Part shown: piece by piece, positions 23,394-36,880 of the stretch
Layout of the letters: the number at the start of each line of letters is the position of its first letter
Numbering within the stretch: position 1 is the first letter of the stretch
Assembly: GCA_944474755.1 (NCBI GenBank)
Contig: OX104114.1
Location: 77,486,623 to 77,550,622, forward strand
DNA: 64,000 nucleotides
Direction of reading: 5' to 3'
From: Limnoperna fortunei
Lineage: Eukaryota; Mollusca; Bivalvia; Mytilida; Modiolidae
Program-made: the position numbers and the translations under genes
The notes under the pieces: generated by a model
Database searches by the model: none
The model's input: the letters and a program-made list of their open reading frames with translations, nothing else
Told to the model about the DNA's origin: nothing

Positions 23394-25064
23394 TACTGTT
23401 GTGTTTGTTTGAAAATCCAACAGAAAAATGCAAATCCCTTGCGCACGATACCCGACATACAACGTCCGGAAGCATCTACATACATGATGCAACAATAGTA
23501 CACTTAAACAAAACTGCAAACATAGACGTCCAGATGACTTTTGGCAAATTTGCACCCACGTGTTTCACAATAACAAGGTACTTCAATTGCTGTTATAGTT
23601 TGAAAGAGATTTGCTAAAGGAACAAAATAAGCAAAACCATGCAATGCGCTAAATTTTAGATGAAAGCAATTGAAACATTGAAGGGTCGCTTGGACTTGAT
23701 TTCGCATAGATTTTGTATGGTTAGTTTTTGTCGCTATGGCTTTGATGCAATAAGAAATATCAAGTATTTTTTTTCTCCTGGTAATTTATCGGATGACGTT
23801 TGAAAATGTTTGTAATGCAATTATGACATAGTTGAAGATCTAAAGTCATTTTGCAACTTAATAAATAAGTTCCAATTACTTCACCGTCTATAACACTTAG
23901 TACGCTTAACTTGTTCTACGTTTATTTATTTCGAATTATTATATTATAAATATACTATATTCATGACAACTGTAAAGTGGTGGTCAAAGACCACCTATAG
24001 GACCACCTATGAAGTGCAGCCCATAGTGTTTTGTCAACGGCGCGAACTGCATGACCTCAATGTTACAGTTGATGACCTTACGCAGCAGGCAGATATGACA
24101 GTACTGGACGACTGTATGTATAAACGTGTAAGCAGCGGGCTGATAAATGACTGTCTCATGTTTCACAAAATTAATGACGCTTGATTCGTGCATGTGTGTG
24201 CGTTTGATTTTTTGTGCCGCGTGCCACGAAATAAGTCCGAAATGTTATCATTTGTTATATTTTATTTATTGTCAAAATGTTTTCCTCCAGGATGATTTTT
24301 TTTCTTTTTTCCCGCACTAATTTATTTACAAAACATTAATTATTAGTTTTGAAAACACTCAATTTAATAATATTACATAATTAATATTCCTTAAGGCTGA
24401 ACGCTCATACATAAAGCAACCATTATACATCAAAACTTAAAATTTAAAAAGACGAATGATGAATCAAAACAAACGTATCCTATCACTCACATGACAGCGG
24501 AGGAATCAGAGACAATTTATATCCTCCATATAATCGTAGTCATGAGACGTTTTACTCCACTTCTACACCAGCGAGCTTGATTTACGATGAGGATACTTTG
24601 CATCCACCAGGAGACTGACAATGAAACAAGCTGTTTACACGCCTGCGCATTACCGACATCCTTCTGATGTCCGTTTGGGATACTCCATGGGCAACATCTG
24701 GGCTGGATTTAAAAAAAACTGAGGACAAATCTCACACTTTTGATGTTTTTCTCAGCTACTATAGCAACATCAACATTCGAGTGTTTTAATTGTCTGAAAA
24801 CAGGATTTAAACTCAAACTCAGCTAAGATTATTTTGAGAAATCGGGATCAGGTGATTTAATATTCTGTATATTCCTGCAAAATAAATTTGATCATTACAA
24901 AAGTTAGGTTCAAGTAAAATTAAGTAAATTGTATGCATAGTCGATAAAAGCAAATACAAAAACATTATTTAACACAAGATCTTTACATAAAGCATCAAGA
25001 CAAAAGGTGAATAAGAAACGATGCAAGACAGGCAGCAAGGGAAGTTAAAACATTGATTAATTGT
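22633..25064. other. AT-rich interval, no supported gene
   Basis: It holds a (GAT)n to (ATT)n microsatellite at about 23331-23393. A 73-codon frame at 23963-24184 (plus) has more balanced composition than its surroundings (for example VTVDDLTQQADMTVLDDCM), but I recognise no family and its ends show no strong splice signals. A minus frame overlaps almost all of it (23984-24193), so neither strand can be preferred. The palindrome gtggtcaaagaccac lies near its start. Confidence 0.45.
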
Positions 25065-25722
25065 TGTCACTATACAGTAGGTCAATCATATAACAGTTTG
25101 GGTCACACCAATAAAGCTGGCATTTCTATTGTTTTCATTATACAGTAGGTCACTCATATGATATAACAGTTTCTGTTTCACCAATAGAGCTGGCCTTTTT
25201 ATTGTTGACACTATACAGTAGGTCACTCATATGAGATATAACAGTTTGGGTTATACCAATAGAGCTGGCCTTTTTATTGTTGACACTATACAGTAAGTCA
25301 CTTATATGATATAACAGTTTGGGTTACACCAATAGAGCTGGCCTTTTTAGTGTTGTCACTATGCAGTATGTCACTCATATGATATAATAGTTTCTGTTTC
25401 ATTAACAGAGCTGGCATTTCTATTGTTGTCACCCTACAGTAGGTCTTTCGTATAATATTACAGTTTGGGTTACACCAATAGAGCTGGCCTTTTTATTGTT
25501 GACACTATACAGTAGGTCAGTCATATGATATAACAGTTTGGGTTACACCAATAGAGCTGGCCTTTTTTATTGTTGACACTATAGAGTAGGTCACTTATAT
25601 GATATAACAGTTTCGGTTTCACCAATAGAACTGGCCTTTTTATTGTTGACACTATACAGTAGGTCACTTATATGATATAACTGTTTGGGTCACACAAATA
25701 GAGATGGCCTTTCTATTGTTAA
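25065..25722 (+). repeat. 73-75-bp minisatellite
   Basis: About nine units, each with actatacagtaggtcactca, tatgatataacagtttgggt, tacaccaatagagctggcct and ttttattgttgac. Successive ctatacag motifs occur at 25211 and 25286. Units vary by small indels (atgagatat/atgatat) and by gggttacac/tgtttcac alternatives. Confidence 0.93.
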
Positions 25723-26132
25723 CTGATGTCAACATAGTACTTTGATTTCATCCTCAACTTTACCAAAAGCTGTTGGAGAGCCGAGTATGATGTAGTATTG
25801 TGTAAAGTCAAGTCCGGTTGCAATGAAATCCCAAGAAAAGGCGAAACATCTAACTTATAATAAACTGAAACTGAAAAGTTAAGGGGTTGGTTATAGTTTT
25901 AAAGGGGAGAAATCGCAGTTCTTATTTCGATTACAAATGTCAAACAAGAACACTTTGTTTGTAAAGTAAACAAAAATACATTAATTGGTTTATGTGTGTA
26001 GGTCATCAATACAATTATTTACGTTAATTTAATTACTTGTAGCTAAGAATAACTTGCATAAAATACCATATAAAATAGCATTAACAATTATTGATAAGAA
26101 ATGCAAGTTTATATTACTCTCAATGTACCAAA
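25723..26132. other. No recognisable gene
   Basis: AT-rich interval of about 410 bp with no coding or repeat signal I can identify. Confidence 0.5.
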
Positions 26133-26217
<85 letters not shown>

Positions 26218-26270
26218 ATTGCTTGATTGATTGAAATCTTTACCTCACGTCCAGTGAGCAGTAGTTTAGA
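26133..26270. repeat. (GATT)n microsatellite with retroposon end
   Basis: About 25 GATT units (26133-26234) with two single-base interruptions. They are followed by tttacctcacgtccagtgag and cagtagtttag. The same arrangement, with cgtccagcgagcagtatttc, follows the GATT run at 57333. The microsatellite therefore probably grew from the simple-repeat end of an inserted retroposon. Confidence 0.85.
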
Positions 26271-27256
26271 TTTATTCTCACAAAGCACGTGAAATAACAT
26301 TGTGCCATTACAGACTTGTTCATGTTTTTCTGTGCAGGTGGTAGACAAACATTCAAGCTATCATATGTGGTGACTATTGTGTGGCGCCTTCTCCTGTAAC
26401 AGCAGGTGTCACTGGCAATGTTATCCTGTAGACTTACCCATTCTCACTCCTTCTATGTAGTACTTGTGATGCGTTTTGCTTCCGTTTCCTGTTGATTTCT
26501 TCATGTTTTAAGTTCATACTCATATTTTAGTTACATTGAAACCGGAAGGAAACTGTGCGATAAATAATGATTTTTTTATTCCCCACTGCAAAAATATATC
26601 CTGATCCCTAAAGACGCTTAACATCTTTATCGAATATTTATATCTAAGCCAAGGCTTCTATCTTATATCAAAATGCGTAACAAAAAGTCACAAATGCCTT
26701 AAAGCACTAGATATTTTTTAAGTAGTGTTCTACACAGAATGTGGTGCTGATCGTGATGTTTTACTCTTGTATATCGAACACTGCCATGATCAAAACTTGT
26801 CATGTTTTATTCATTGTTCAAGTAATATGTCTAAACCCTGAATAGAGAACACCATCAAGGCTGCTGATTAATTATTCAGGAAATTCGTGTAAAATAATGA
26901 GTCAAAAAGCTGCTATTACAATTCTACATCGTCAGCGGTGGTTAGCCCAAAGTCTGTATTTTTTATGTTCTGAGCAAACAAACAAAGATCATGAAATCCT
27001 AATCATTGCACAATTTATACAGAGGGATCTAATTATGGGGATACACTTCTTCACAAAAGAGACTTTCAAGTAGACAATATATGTAGTTAAGAGCTGTGTA
27101 TAATTATAAGCCAAGAAAACCCAGCGGTGTTAGCTATAAAGAAAAAAGAATCAAAGAAAGCAAGGAGTATTTATTATAGAATAAGTCAAGGACAGACAAA
27201 AACATTATAAAACAGGAGGACAGCAACCAAACAAACAGACACTCAAACTGAATGAC
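26271..27256. other. No recognisable gene
   Basis: No coding frame, RNA gene or tandem repeat that I can support. Confidence 0.5.
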
Positions 27257-27572
27257 TTAAACCCCACTAAAAACCTGAAATGGTTTCATGTGTTACGAAG
27301 GGTCAGCAACTTCTGCTCCTAAACCCCACTAAAAACCGGAAGTGGTTCCTGGTGTTACGAAGGGTCAGCAACTTCTGCTCCTAAACCCCACTAAAAACCG
27401 GAAGTGGTTCCTGGTGTTACGAAGGGTCAGCAACTTCTGCTCCTAAACCCCACTAAAAACCGGAAGTGGTTCCTGGTGTTACGAAGGGTCAGCAACTTCT
27501 GCTTCTAAACCCCACTAAAAACCGGAAGTGGTTCCTGGTGTTACGAAAGGGTAAGCAACTTCTGCTCCAAAG
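27257..27572 (+). repeat. 62-bp minisatellite, five units
   Basis: Units of 62 bp start at about 27257, 27319, 27381, 27443 and 27505. Each has aaaccccactaaaaaccgga, agtggttcctggtgttacga and agggtcagcaacttctgctc. The second to fifth units are nearly identical, so amplification is recent. The first has two or three differences. Confidence 0.95.
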
Positions 27573-27828
27573 AAGTTTTATTCCAAACACAATTGTTATA
27601 ATCATTTTTTACCTTTGTCTCACATTTGTATTTCAAGGCCTCGTAACTAATAATGATAAATAATTGTCAATGTTTCGCTGTTTAAGATTATATTAGCAGA
27701 TCAGCAATAATTTATGTGGTAAATGGAAATGGCGTACCTCATACTTGTATTAAACAAATTAATTTATATAAGTAAAAGCTTTATTTATTCTACTACGCAA
27801 TTATTTGGTGATTGATTCATTTATTGAT

Positions 27829-27874
<46 letters not shown>

Positions 27875-30514
27875 ACAATTTAATAATGCGCATACTATAT
27901 GTAGTTAACGAAAGGGTCCCCCTATATATTACCTGTGGACGCTAGTAGCGGATGGGTTGAGCCCTGGGAACCGCCACCAGTACTAAACGCATCACGATGA
28001 AATAAAAGAGTATAAATCGGGAAAAACGCGCAAAATTTCCGCAGTTATTTAGATTTAATAACGTTGAACGAGAAGCAGATAAACTAAGGACAAAATAATT
28101 GCCAGCATAATCGGGAGTGTTGACCTTTGTAAAAAAAAAGATTCTTGTGTGTATATCTCTCTATCAGAAAAAGGTGACTTTAGTCGCCATTGTTTCGAGG
28201 GTAGTACTGTATAATAGTATCACTGGGTATATTGAACATTAAATATGTGTTTTTGACACTTAATTGACTTTTTGTAATTGATTGAAATTGATAAACAGGG
28301 ACTGTAATTGAATCAAATCTGTATATAGTGTCTATTTAACTCTATATCGAATCAATTTCTATATACACCTGATGGCTCTTATTAGATTTCACACCTGACA
28401 TTCCGAACGGCTTGTTAGAAGGTCAAATTTTATAAAAGTTGTCAAATTATCGTATTATCCGATGTTTATCGCAAAATAAGGACAAAAACTTAAATATTTT
28501 GACAATTATTCGTCCGCTCACTACCTGGTGAAAATCTTGATCTTATCAGTTGTCTCTTCAGGGTATGTGTATCCATTCTGAAAGTGTATAAATGGCACAC
28601 GCCATATTGTTGAGACGCCCTTCTTTGTTCTTGCCGACGGTAAATACTGATGTTATCCGAAGGTGCTCATGCGTAAAATGGTAATTTTCGTATCAAATGA
28701 TTTAATCATGGGTTTGGTAATTCTTTAAAATATAGAACAGTATGTTGCATAATTGAACCAGTTTCTAATGTTAAGCATCAACCCAAGCCATTTTCACTCA
28801 TTCCTTCATGGAACTAAAAATGTAACTTACAGGTAAAACATGCCATTTCGGATTACATTGTATTTGTCTCAGTAAAATCAATAAGTATGTCTAGAAAAAT
28901 GTAATAGACAATTCCCTGATGAAATGCATTACAATATCATTGATAGTTTCAGTTCATGGAATTCTTTCAACATTAATGGCAAAAATCTGTATGTACATCT
29001 GATTGCACAATGACTATCAAAACATATAGGTAAATCATTGCTTTTGAAATATATGCATTGCGAACAATGGAAGATACGCCAATGTCGCAATTTACGAAAA
29101 ACAACACAGAAAACTTACTATTACATTAATCGTTCAAAACAAGACAAATTTCTAAATATTCTAAAAATAACACAAAAAAGGAAAGGGACAAAAAGGCATA
29201 AACTACTGAACTTTCAGACTAATTAAGAGGTTGACTACAAGCACGTGACTCCAACCCTAAAACCCTAACAATACATGCATGCAAATACATCATTACTCTT
29301 AACATAAAACAAACAAATCACTTGCACAATACAGAATAAGTATTAAATACAAAGTCTACATAAATTGTTCTCTTAATGTGATCACAACAATCCGCAGTGT
29401 TTGTGTCATTATTTATCACGTTTAAGAATGAGGAAACTTTATACATAACCTCTTAATAAACTGTATTTTTATTGCCAAATAATATGCCGAACAGTTAGTG
29501 AGGTGCTTAAGAAACCGTAAAATAAATTGATTCTTTAGTGTAATAAACCGTGTATGACATTTATTGCCGTTGGAACACTTGCCGAATTATGTTGTATATT
29601 CAATAAAATTCTTGATGCAATTTATCAAACGTAAAATGATATGTGTAGTATGATGGAAAGATAACGCTCTCTGATAACAACTTGATCTAAATATTAGTTT
29701 ATACCAATTGCCTTGTTACTTGACTGGGGCCGTTGTCGGGTGGTTCCGTAAAGTTATATTTTGGGCTTTAGACCAATTGCAATAATGACTTTCGTCAAAA
29801 GTGCAAATGTGGAAGGAAAACAAATCGTCGAATTTGACCCCCGCTGATATCATTTGCATATGAAATCTTCATCATGTGATTTATTATGTTTTGAATTTAA
29901 GTTCATTCATTTTCATAATTGTTCGGCTCATTGTAAAAGAAAAGCCATTTAGACCTAAAGAATACAAATCGCTCCGGCTTCTAAAGTAATAAAGGTGATT
30001 TATTTCTCGACCGCGGTTTTTTTAAATAGTAAGTGATTCCTCTCTTTATCATTACCCATTAGGAGATCTCAGTTGGTTTGGGAAGCATATTCAAGTTTAC
30101 ACTGTGAAAAATATTTTAATGTCAATACACAATGTAGAGAATTTTAATGTAAATACAAAGCGTATAATTTTTTAGTGATCAAAATTATATGTACTTTTTG
30201 AACCTACTAAGACGTTGGATATCTACAAACTGTGGTGGAAGAAAATGCCAATGCAAAAAGAGGTCAGTGTATGTAAATGTATTGTGTATTCCGTTTCGAT
30301 GTTCTCTCGTTGGAATAATAAGTCACGTGGTTGAGTAAAAACTCTACTGATTGTCATTCATAAAAAGTATTTATCCTTTATTTTTTTACCCTAAAAATGT
30401 GAAATAATTATTTAAAAAGCCAATTAATTACCATATTAAATGTCAATAAGTAAATTTTAACATTGGTTACAAAATATTAGTTACATTTTTATAATTTTTT
30501 ATTAATTAATAATA

Positions 30515-30586
<72 letters not shown>

Positions 30587-33500
30587 TTTGAATTTTAGTG
30601 CCTATTTAAATTTGGGAAAACTGTATGTAGATACTGCGATTATTAATTTTCAGCGTTATACTTAAAGAAATAATTAATAACTACGCTTTATTAAGTTTAT
30701 TAAGAAAACTTTATTAAGCAATGGGAATTGTATTGCCGTATGACCGTCTTCGGCTCACAGCGCAAAATTCCGTATCTATGTCATGTAAGCCAGCATTTTC
30801 AAGAAATTCTCTTCAAGTAGTTAAATAAATGTTGATGAAATATCCACCGTTTTCTGTAATATATTGTTTTGAAGAAATCAAGAGTTTGAGACAAACTTGA
30901 ATTTTGATCCTTCGAAATCGACGACGATATATATTTGAACCCAACTAATTTTAAATTTATGTTTAACGCTTGATTGTTTGAAAAACAAACGACATACGTA
31001 AAAAAAATATATGGCTATTAATTTATGAGCTTAGGATACAAATTCCATAACAAATTTGGTCCAAAATGTTTCTGAATAATATTTATAAAATTCTTTTTTT
31101 ATTTAAAATATTTTGTAAAAATGTCTGCGTACCAGTACATTTATCCGTTGCCATAATTACACAATAATCTCGGTTTATGATTATTAATAAGTAATGTTTA
31201 CCGGGTCACACATGGCTCATTTTGTTGTTCTTTGCAATACATCAAACATAAATTTACATTAAATATGTACAACATCAGCAAATGAAATTTTCTGTTTATA
31301 TTGTAATGATTATGTTATAAAGTATATAAGAAATTGTGCGTCTAACATGGCTAAAATATTCAAATTATAGTTCACTAATATATAGTAATGAGTTTGCTTT
31401 TATTAAAATTGTCTGCGTATGATGCAGCTTCTTTGTATAAGTCAAAGTCCAGATTTAATAAAATAATACTTTTATAAAGCATTTCATTTAACAAGCAGAA
31501 AATCTTATTTAATTATGCGTATCGTTTTCTTCTTCTTTTTTTATGTATTTTTTATAATAATTCAGCTTTTTTATTTTAGCCGTCCAAAAATCTAAATATC
31601 AGCAGAAATTTCCTCTTTCTTGTCCGAAAATGACCACCCCACATCTTTAACGTGTCATGTCATTTTCTCATTCATTCATAAAAAGCACAAAATAAATAAT
31701 AAAAATGAAATATCAATAAAATTGAAATAACTTATAAATCTCTGTCGAGACATAATAATAAAAATAAACAAATACGATTAAATTTACTAATAAATATATT
31801 CCCCGTTGAATGTTTAAAGTGACAGTATCTTTACAGCCAATTTTCACGAGTGTTTCTTTGGATAATGGCTCAGTTCTGGATGAATTTAATTCCTCTACTG
31901 TTGTAATCCCCACGAGATTTTAATTTACAAATAAAATCTTTCAAGATGATTCTGTCATCTTATTTTAACGATTTCATCGAGCGTAAATTGTACAATGAAA
32001 AAGTCACATTTCGTTACATTTCATCGTGCCAGCGCCATATTGAAATAATAGCTTGTTGACAAAACGAATTTGTTACAAAGTTATAAAGGCGTAAACAGTT
32101 AGACTTGCGCAAAATTTTTATAACTTTATAATCTGGGAAACATGAAATCTTGACAAGATATCACAATAAATAGTGTTAGACGAGACATAAAAATACAGGA
32201 AATTCGTATATTTTAATGCTAAGCTTCGGGAAATTAACACGAAAAACGTTTTACATATATTATGTATGTTTCACGCGTGTGTGATCGCGATAAAATTAAT
32301 AGGCATTTTTGCTTAAAATTAAGTTGTAATCAGTTAATATTTTTATTTTTGTTGTGATTTTCAGTAACATTCTGCGTTATTTTAATTTCGAATAAATCCA
32401 AAATTAAAGAAAAACTCCCATAGCTCTTTAAAAATAAATATCCAATTGTTACAGGAAAAGAACTATGTCTTCATCCAATTTAAAAAATACTTGAAGATAA
32501 CACTATGCTGCAATCAGTCGAGGTTAAATTACCCTTATACATCATACTTTCACCTCCCTTTATGTTCTTTCCTCGAAAATACAAATTAATTTCACTATGT
32601 AGTGAAAATAATCACTTAGAGTTTTTGTAGATTTAGACGTAATTTTATTTGTATTCCATGAAAAATAGTTTCATTAAGTCTCATTATATTCTTTAACAAC
32701 ACCTTTTTGTAAAATTTGTAAACTGTATTAAAATCTAACTTATTCGGTAAAATATAATACATTTATAAAATTAGACAAATTAGATCTTTTTGTCAAACTG
32801 TGTTGGTATTGGAACCATGACGGATGACTCCTCTATTTCATCAAAATTAAAATTCTCAATAAAAACATTGCCAACTTTAAGCTGCTAAAGAAACAACTAC
32901 AAAACCAAATTAAACATTTGACATGAACTTTCCATTTATTTTCTTGTCGAGAAGGAAATAGTCGTGTTTATCCGGGTAGACTAATCTACTTAATTTGCAT
33001 ATTCCGATGACGAATTTCCATTAATCAATCAAAATTTCTTGTCACAGTACCAACGATATTGTTGACCAATCAGAAAACGCATTAATCATTGCTGCGATTC
33101 TTTAGCTAGATTTGATTCGATCGAAGTGAGTGGACTTATTTTGTTTCGTTATTACTTAATCTAAGAAGTGGGAAAATGTATCAGCAAATTTAGCGAAATG
33201 GTATAAAATGATACTATACACAATGGCAATATAATTTATCTTAGTTTTTCAGGTTAAAAATATTTTTACACTTTTCACGTCTGCTACTTAAAAATGGGTT
33301 CTCACGGCATGGCAACTGAAGATTAATGATAATTTTACTTTTGTATAAAGTATTAAATATCATATACATGTTTATGACATTTTACTTATCACATATTTCA
33401 GTAGCTGTAGGGCAAGGTTTATTTCATAAATTATTGTTTTATATCATAATTGTTTTACAAAAGCATGGATAATTTTAAGACGCAATAAATAATGGAGGAC

Positions 33501-34531
33501 ATTGCTAAGAACCGTAGGTATAAGGTACCTTCATAAAAATTCAAAAATATGTTATAGTTACATCGTCTAGAACAGCACAGACGAATATCAAGGTGCAAAA
33601 ATGACAAGATGAACAGGCAAATTGATTTGAAGTCATTTTAATAAATAGGATAATTAACAGAAAATAATTATGATATCAACAAAATAAACTTTTATTAAGT
33701 TCAAAGAGTTCTTCTGTTAAGGATAAAAATAACGAGTCTAGATCACATGTGCTAATAACGCTTTTTACAGATGTGAGTGTGTATTTAATAAATACAAATT
33801 TCCTTAATGCATATATGTATAGTCAGAAATTGGGTTTGTTGATTTTTTTTTTGTTTCTACACACTTAATTTAATTTCTCAACAGTTGACGGGAAAATATA
33901 AATGTGCAATTTGGTGTTTTAAATTAAAGTTATGTTCTTATCTTAGAGAAGTACAGAATGACAAATATTTCTGCAATTAGACAATTTACAGCTTTATTCA
34001 AATTAAGCATTTTAGACGGTTAATCATTCTCGAAGAATGAGGTTATAAACGTGACAAATTTAAGGAAAGAAAATGACAATACAATAATTTGCAGGCATCC
34101 CAAAAATATAATTGATCAACTTTGCCACCATAAGGTGATAAATTAAGTTACTACGGTAACCGTTTCGAATGGAGATTTGTAAATACTAAATACCTTTGTT
34201 TATTTTACCTGAAAATGAATTATTGCCACAATAGTAGTCATACAATTAATATTACATTAATAAAATGATGAATTATATAGGTTGTAGAAAAAGTTGGGTC
34301 ATTGATATACACAAATGGTCACACAACGAATTCGGTGCATCAATTTACACAAAACATTCAGTTAAAGACATGTTCGATATCGTTTGAATTGACAAATGTA
34401 TTATATAACATATATTTCCTGCATTTAATAATTTAGAAAAGAGCGATTGTGTGGTTTTTGCACTAACAACTTTTGTATACATAGGTTGGTCACATGACCT
34501 ATTCTTCTGCCGTTTAAATTCAAATAGTAAC
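27573..34531. other. Seven kilobases of AT-rich sequence without a recognisable gene
   Basis: Simple repeats lie at 27826-27872 (GATT-type) and 30519-30584, a long (ATT)n run. The open frames (for example 29038-29226 and the minus frame 31713-31913) are Lys/Ile/Asn-rich and unrecognisable. No SINE, LINE or minisatellite was identified, so this is the least repetitive part of the window by eye. It could hold introns or regulatory sequence, but nothing in it shows that. Confidence 0.5.
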
Positions 34532-34790
34532 AGGACGTCATTGCTGCTTTTACTGTTAACATTGTCAATATATAAAGTTAAAATTAAATTATAAGGAATA
34601 TGTCAAATTTCTGAACAGGTTATAATATATAACCTAGTATGGGGCTGTTTACGCCATTCATAAACCAATCGCGGTTTATTAGGCGTAAACAGACCCAAAC
34701 CATGTTATATATCGTATAACCGGTTCAGAAATTTGAATTATTCCTTATAATTTAATTTTAACCATATATCTTGAAACAGCAATGACGTCG
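34532..34790. mobile_element. Palindromic element F1, copy 2 (longer arms)
   Basis: The arms share ttaaaattaaattataagga, caaatttctgaac and gggtctgtttacgcctaata (in reverse on the right) with the 15.3-kb copy. Here they extend outward to ggacgtcattgctg (34533) and cagcaatgacgtc (34777), giving arms of about 110 bp. The loop is short (caatcgcgg region). It is non-coding. Two copies with the same palindrome show a dispersed foldback family rather than a chance hairpin. Confidence 0.9.
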
Positions 34791-34984
34791 GGTGTCGTCG
34801 ATAATCTGTTAAAACATACTGACAAGTGGCCGTTTCCTCCAACTAAACGGTTATCCTAAATTGACAAATTATTGATCAAAGTTCGCACTTCGGCCAATCG
34901 GGTTCTTCGTTAAAGTGTTGTCGTCAGTGCTTTCGATTATATACTAAAAATTGACACGTTCTTTGAACCTTTAACCAAACAACA

Positions 34985-35815
34985 TAGACTCATAATAGGT
35001 ACCTCCGGTGATACGATTTACTTAGGTACCTCCGCTGATCCGATTAACGTAGGTACCTCCTGTGATACGATTAACTTAAATGACGTTGACGGTGAACCTA
35101 TGCATTTGGCACACTTGGAACGGTGACATGTCGTAGATATATTCGCTCAAATGGTAGAATATAACTGACATGCTGAAATGTACCAAATTACAGGAAAACA
35201 CAATACTGGCCCCGATCATAAGCATACACAAAAGGACATGTCGTCGGTACTCCGTGTATAGGAAACACTACATACCACGCTGCGGCTAAATCAACATGAC
35301 ACGCCGCAAGTACCTCCGATTATATAGACTTACACAAGATGACACGGTAGCGTTACCTCTGTTTATAGTCGAATCCAAAATAAAATGTCCTCGGTACCTT
35401 CGACTAAAAGCAAACAAAATGACACGCCGTCGGTACCTACGATTATAGATTAACCAAACATGACACGCCGTTGGTACCTCTGATTTTAGACTAACACAAG
35501 ATGACACGTCGTAGTTATCTCCGGCAAAAGAGGACCAGATATCTCCGATTATAGATGAATTGTCGTCGCTACTCCTACTATAGGTTAACACTAAATAACT
35601 AACATAACCTGACACGCCGTCGGAATCCTGATTATAGGCAAACACAAAATGACATGCCGTCGGTACCGCCAATTATAGAAAAACAGAAGATAACACGTCG
35701 TCGATATCTCCGATTATAGAGGACCCAAGAAAAAATGCTGTCAGTTCTTCCGATTATAGAGTAACACCTAGTGACACGCCGTCGGTACTTACGATTACAG
35801 ATTAATAGGTTTTTT
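34985..35815. repeat. Degenerate minisatellite (27-bp, then about 41-bp units)
   Basis: Three clean 27-bp units (aggtacctcc..tgatacgatt) start at 34997, 35024 and 35051. From about 35220 a longer, diverged unit takes over, combining gacacgccgtcggtacctcc with gattatagactaacacaa, spaced about 40-45 bp with indels. The core 'ggtacctcc' is shared, so both probably derive from one unit. A further unit reappears at 36226-36290 after an insertion. The 128-codon minus frame (35286-35672) is repeat-derived. Confidence 0.85.
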
Positions 35816-35973
35816 CATACGTTTTTGGGAAAGACCGGTTGATCTTTCACGAGTGATAGGAATTTTATGTCTTTTCGCGAGTGGAGCGCAGCGGAACGAG
35901 CCAAAAGACATAAAAATTTCTATCACGAGTGAAAGTTCACACGGACTTTCCCAAAAACGTATGAAAGTACCTA
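35816..35973. mobile_element. Large near-perfect palindrome
   Basis: The left arm taggttttttcatacgtttt, tgggaaagaccg, ctttcacgagtgataggaat and tttatgtcttttcgcgagtg mirrors the right arm ggaacgagccaaaagacata, aaaatttctatcacgagtga, actttcccaaaaacgtatga and aagtaccta. The arms are about 75 bp. It sits inside the 41-bp array, so it is an insertion. Non-coding. Confidence 0.85.
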
Positions 35974-36223
35974 TTTCTTCCGTAAACTAACAACTTTCAC
36001 ATTGCTAAAACTTATAGACGCTCCATTGTTTTAGACTCCATTGTCTCTGACGTCTAATCAGAACGCCGAAATAATGAACGTCATAGAAGAACGTTGTTAT
36101 GCTTCCATAACAACGTTCTTGTTTCTGGCGTTTTGATTGGATGACTCAGCAAGTACAGATGTGTGCGCGTGAGCTCATCTGTACTGGGTCATCTGTACCA
36201 GAAATCGGCCATTTACGGAAGAA
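35974..36223. mobile_element. Hairpin-rich inverted-repeat element
   Basis: The ends tttcttccgtaaa (35974-35986) and tttacggaagaa (36212-36223) are inverted. Inside lies a perfect 14-bp stem with a 4-base loop (36088-36119, agaacgttgttatg / cttc / mirror). A second stem pairs agtacagatg (36152-36161) with catctgtact (36176-36185). It directly abuts the preceding palindrome. Whether the two form one composite element is unclear. Confidence 0.7.
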
Positions 36224-36294
36224 TAACCCAACTTCACACGTCGTCGGTACCTCCGATTATAGACTAACACAAGATGACACGTCGTCGGTTTGGA

Positions 36295-36432
36295 TGGGTA
36301 TTAGATGCACAATACATTGTATCAACATGTACAGGTATTAGACGGACGATATAAACATGGTCGCGTATTAGACAGACGATATAAACATGGGCAAGTATTA
36401 GACGGGCGATATAAGCATGGACGGGTTTGTCC
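36295..36432 (+). repeat. 30-bp minisatellite, proximal block
   Basis: Four diverged units of about 30 bp with gggtattagacggacgatat and aaacatgg. The same unit forms a second block at 37665-37830. Confidence 0.85.
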
Positions 36433-36461
36433 ATGTGAATATCCTCCGTCGGTTTCAGATA

Positions 36462-36880
36462 ATTTCCTTTTTATTACATGAATAGATTTTTTTGTGTTTT
36501 TGATTGATTTAAAAACTACTTTTGGTTAATGGTAAATCGACAGTACTAAAATTGGATCAAAATATGATTATTTTTTTCCGCTGCACCAGCGGTCAAGCGG
36601 AATCCAATATTGACCTGTTTTCTTATCCAATTCATGTATGCGTTTGAAACACATCTGACATCGCAATATTATCAAATATAGTTTTTATTATTACGTGAGT
36701 AGGACTTTTCGTGCTTTTGATGGGTCAAAAAAATTTTCGGGTCATGTTAAATCGTAACAGTACTAGAAATTACTTCAAAATTTGGTTATTTTTGTCCGCT
36801 GCAAAAGCGGCGAAGCGGAATTCCAATATTGATCTGTTTTCAAATCTGACACGTTTGTAACACAAACATCTTATCAACTA
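36462..36880 (+). repeat. 218-bp diverged tandem duplication with small hairpins
   Basis: Two copies about 218 bp apart share tttttattacatgaatag / tttttattattacgtgagta, taaatcgacagtacta / taaatcgtaacagtactag, and a block with ccgctgcaccagcgg (36578-36592) versus ccgctgcaaaagcgg (36796-36810), each followed by tccaatattgacctgttttc-like sequence. Both GC-rich cores can form a short hairpin although one arm has changed. The duplication lies between the two 30-bp blocks. Confidence 0.8.

Noticed and set aside
26109..26348. Frame encoding an Asn-Gln-Ser-Ile repeat
   Set aside because: A translation of the (GATT)n microsatellite.
35286..35672. 128-codon minus-strand frame
   Set aside because: Derived from the degenerate minisatellite with the ggtacctcc core.
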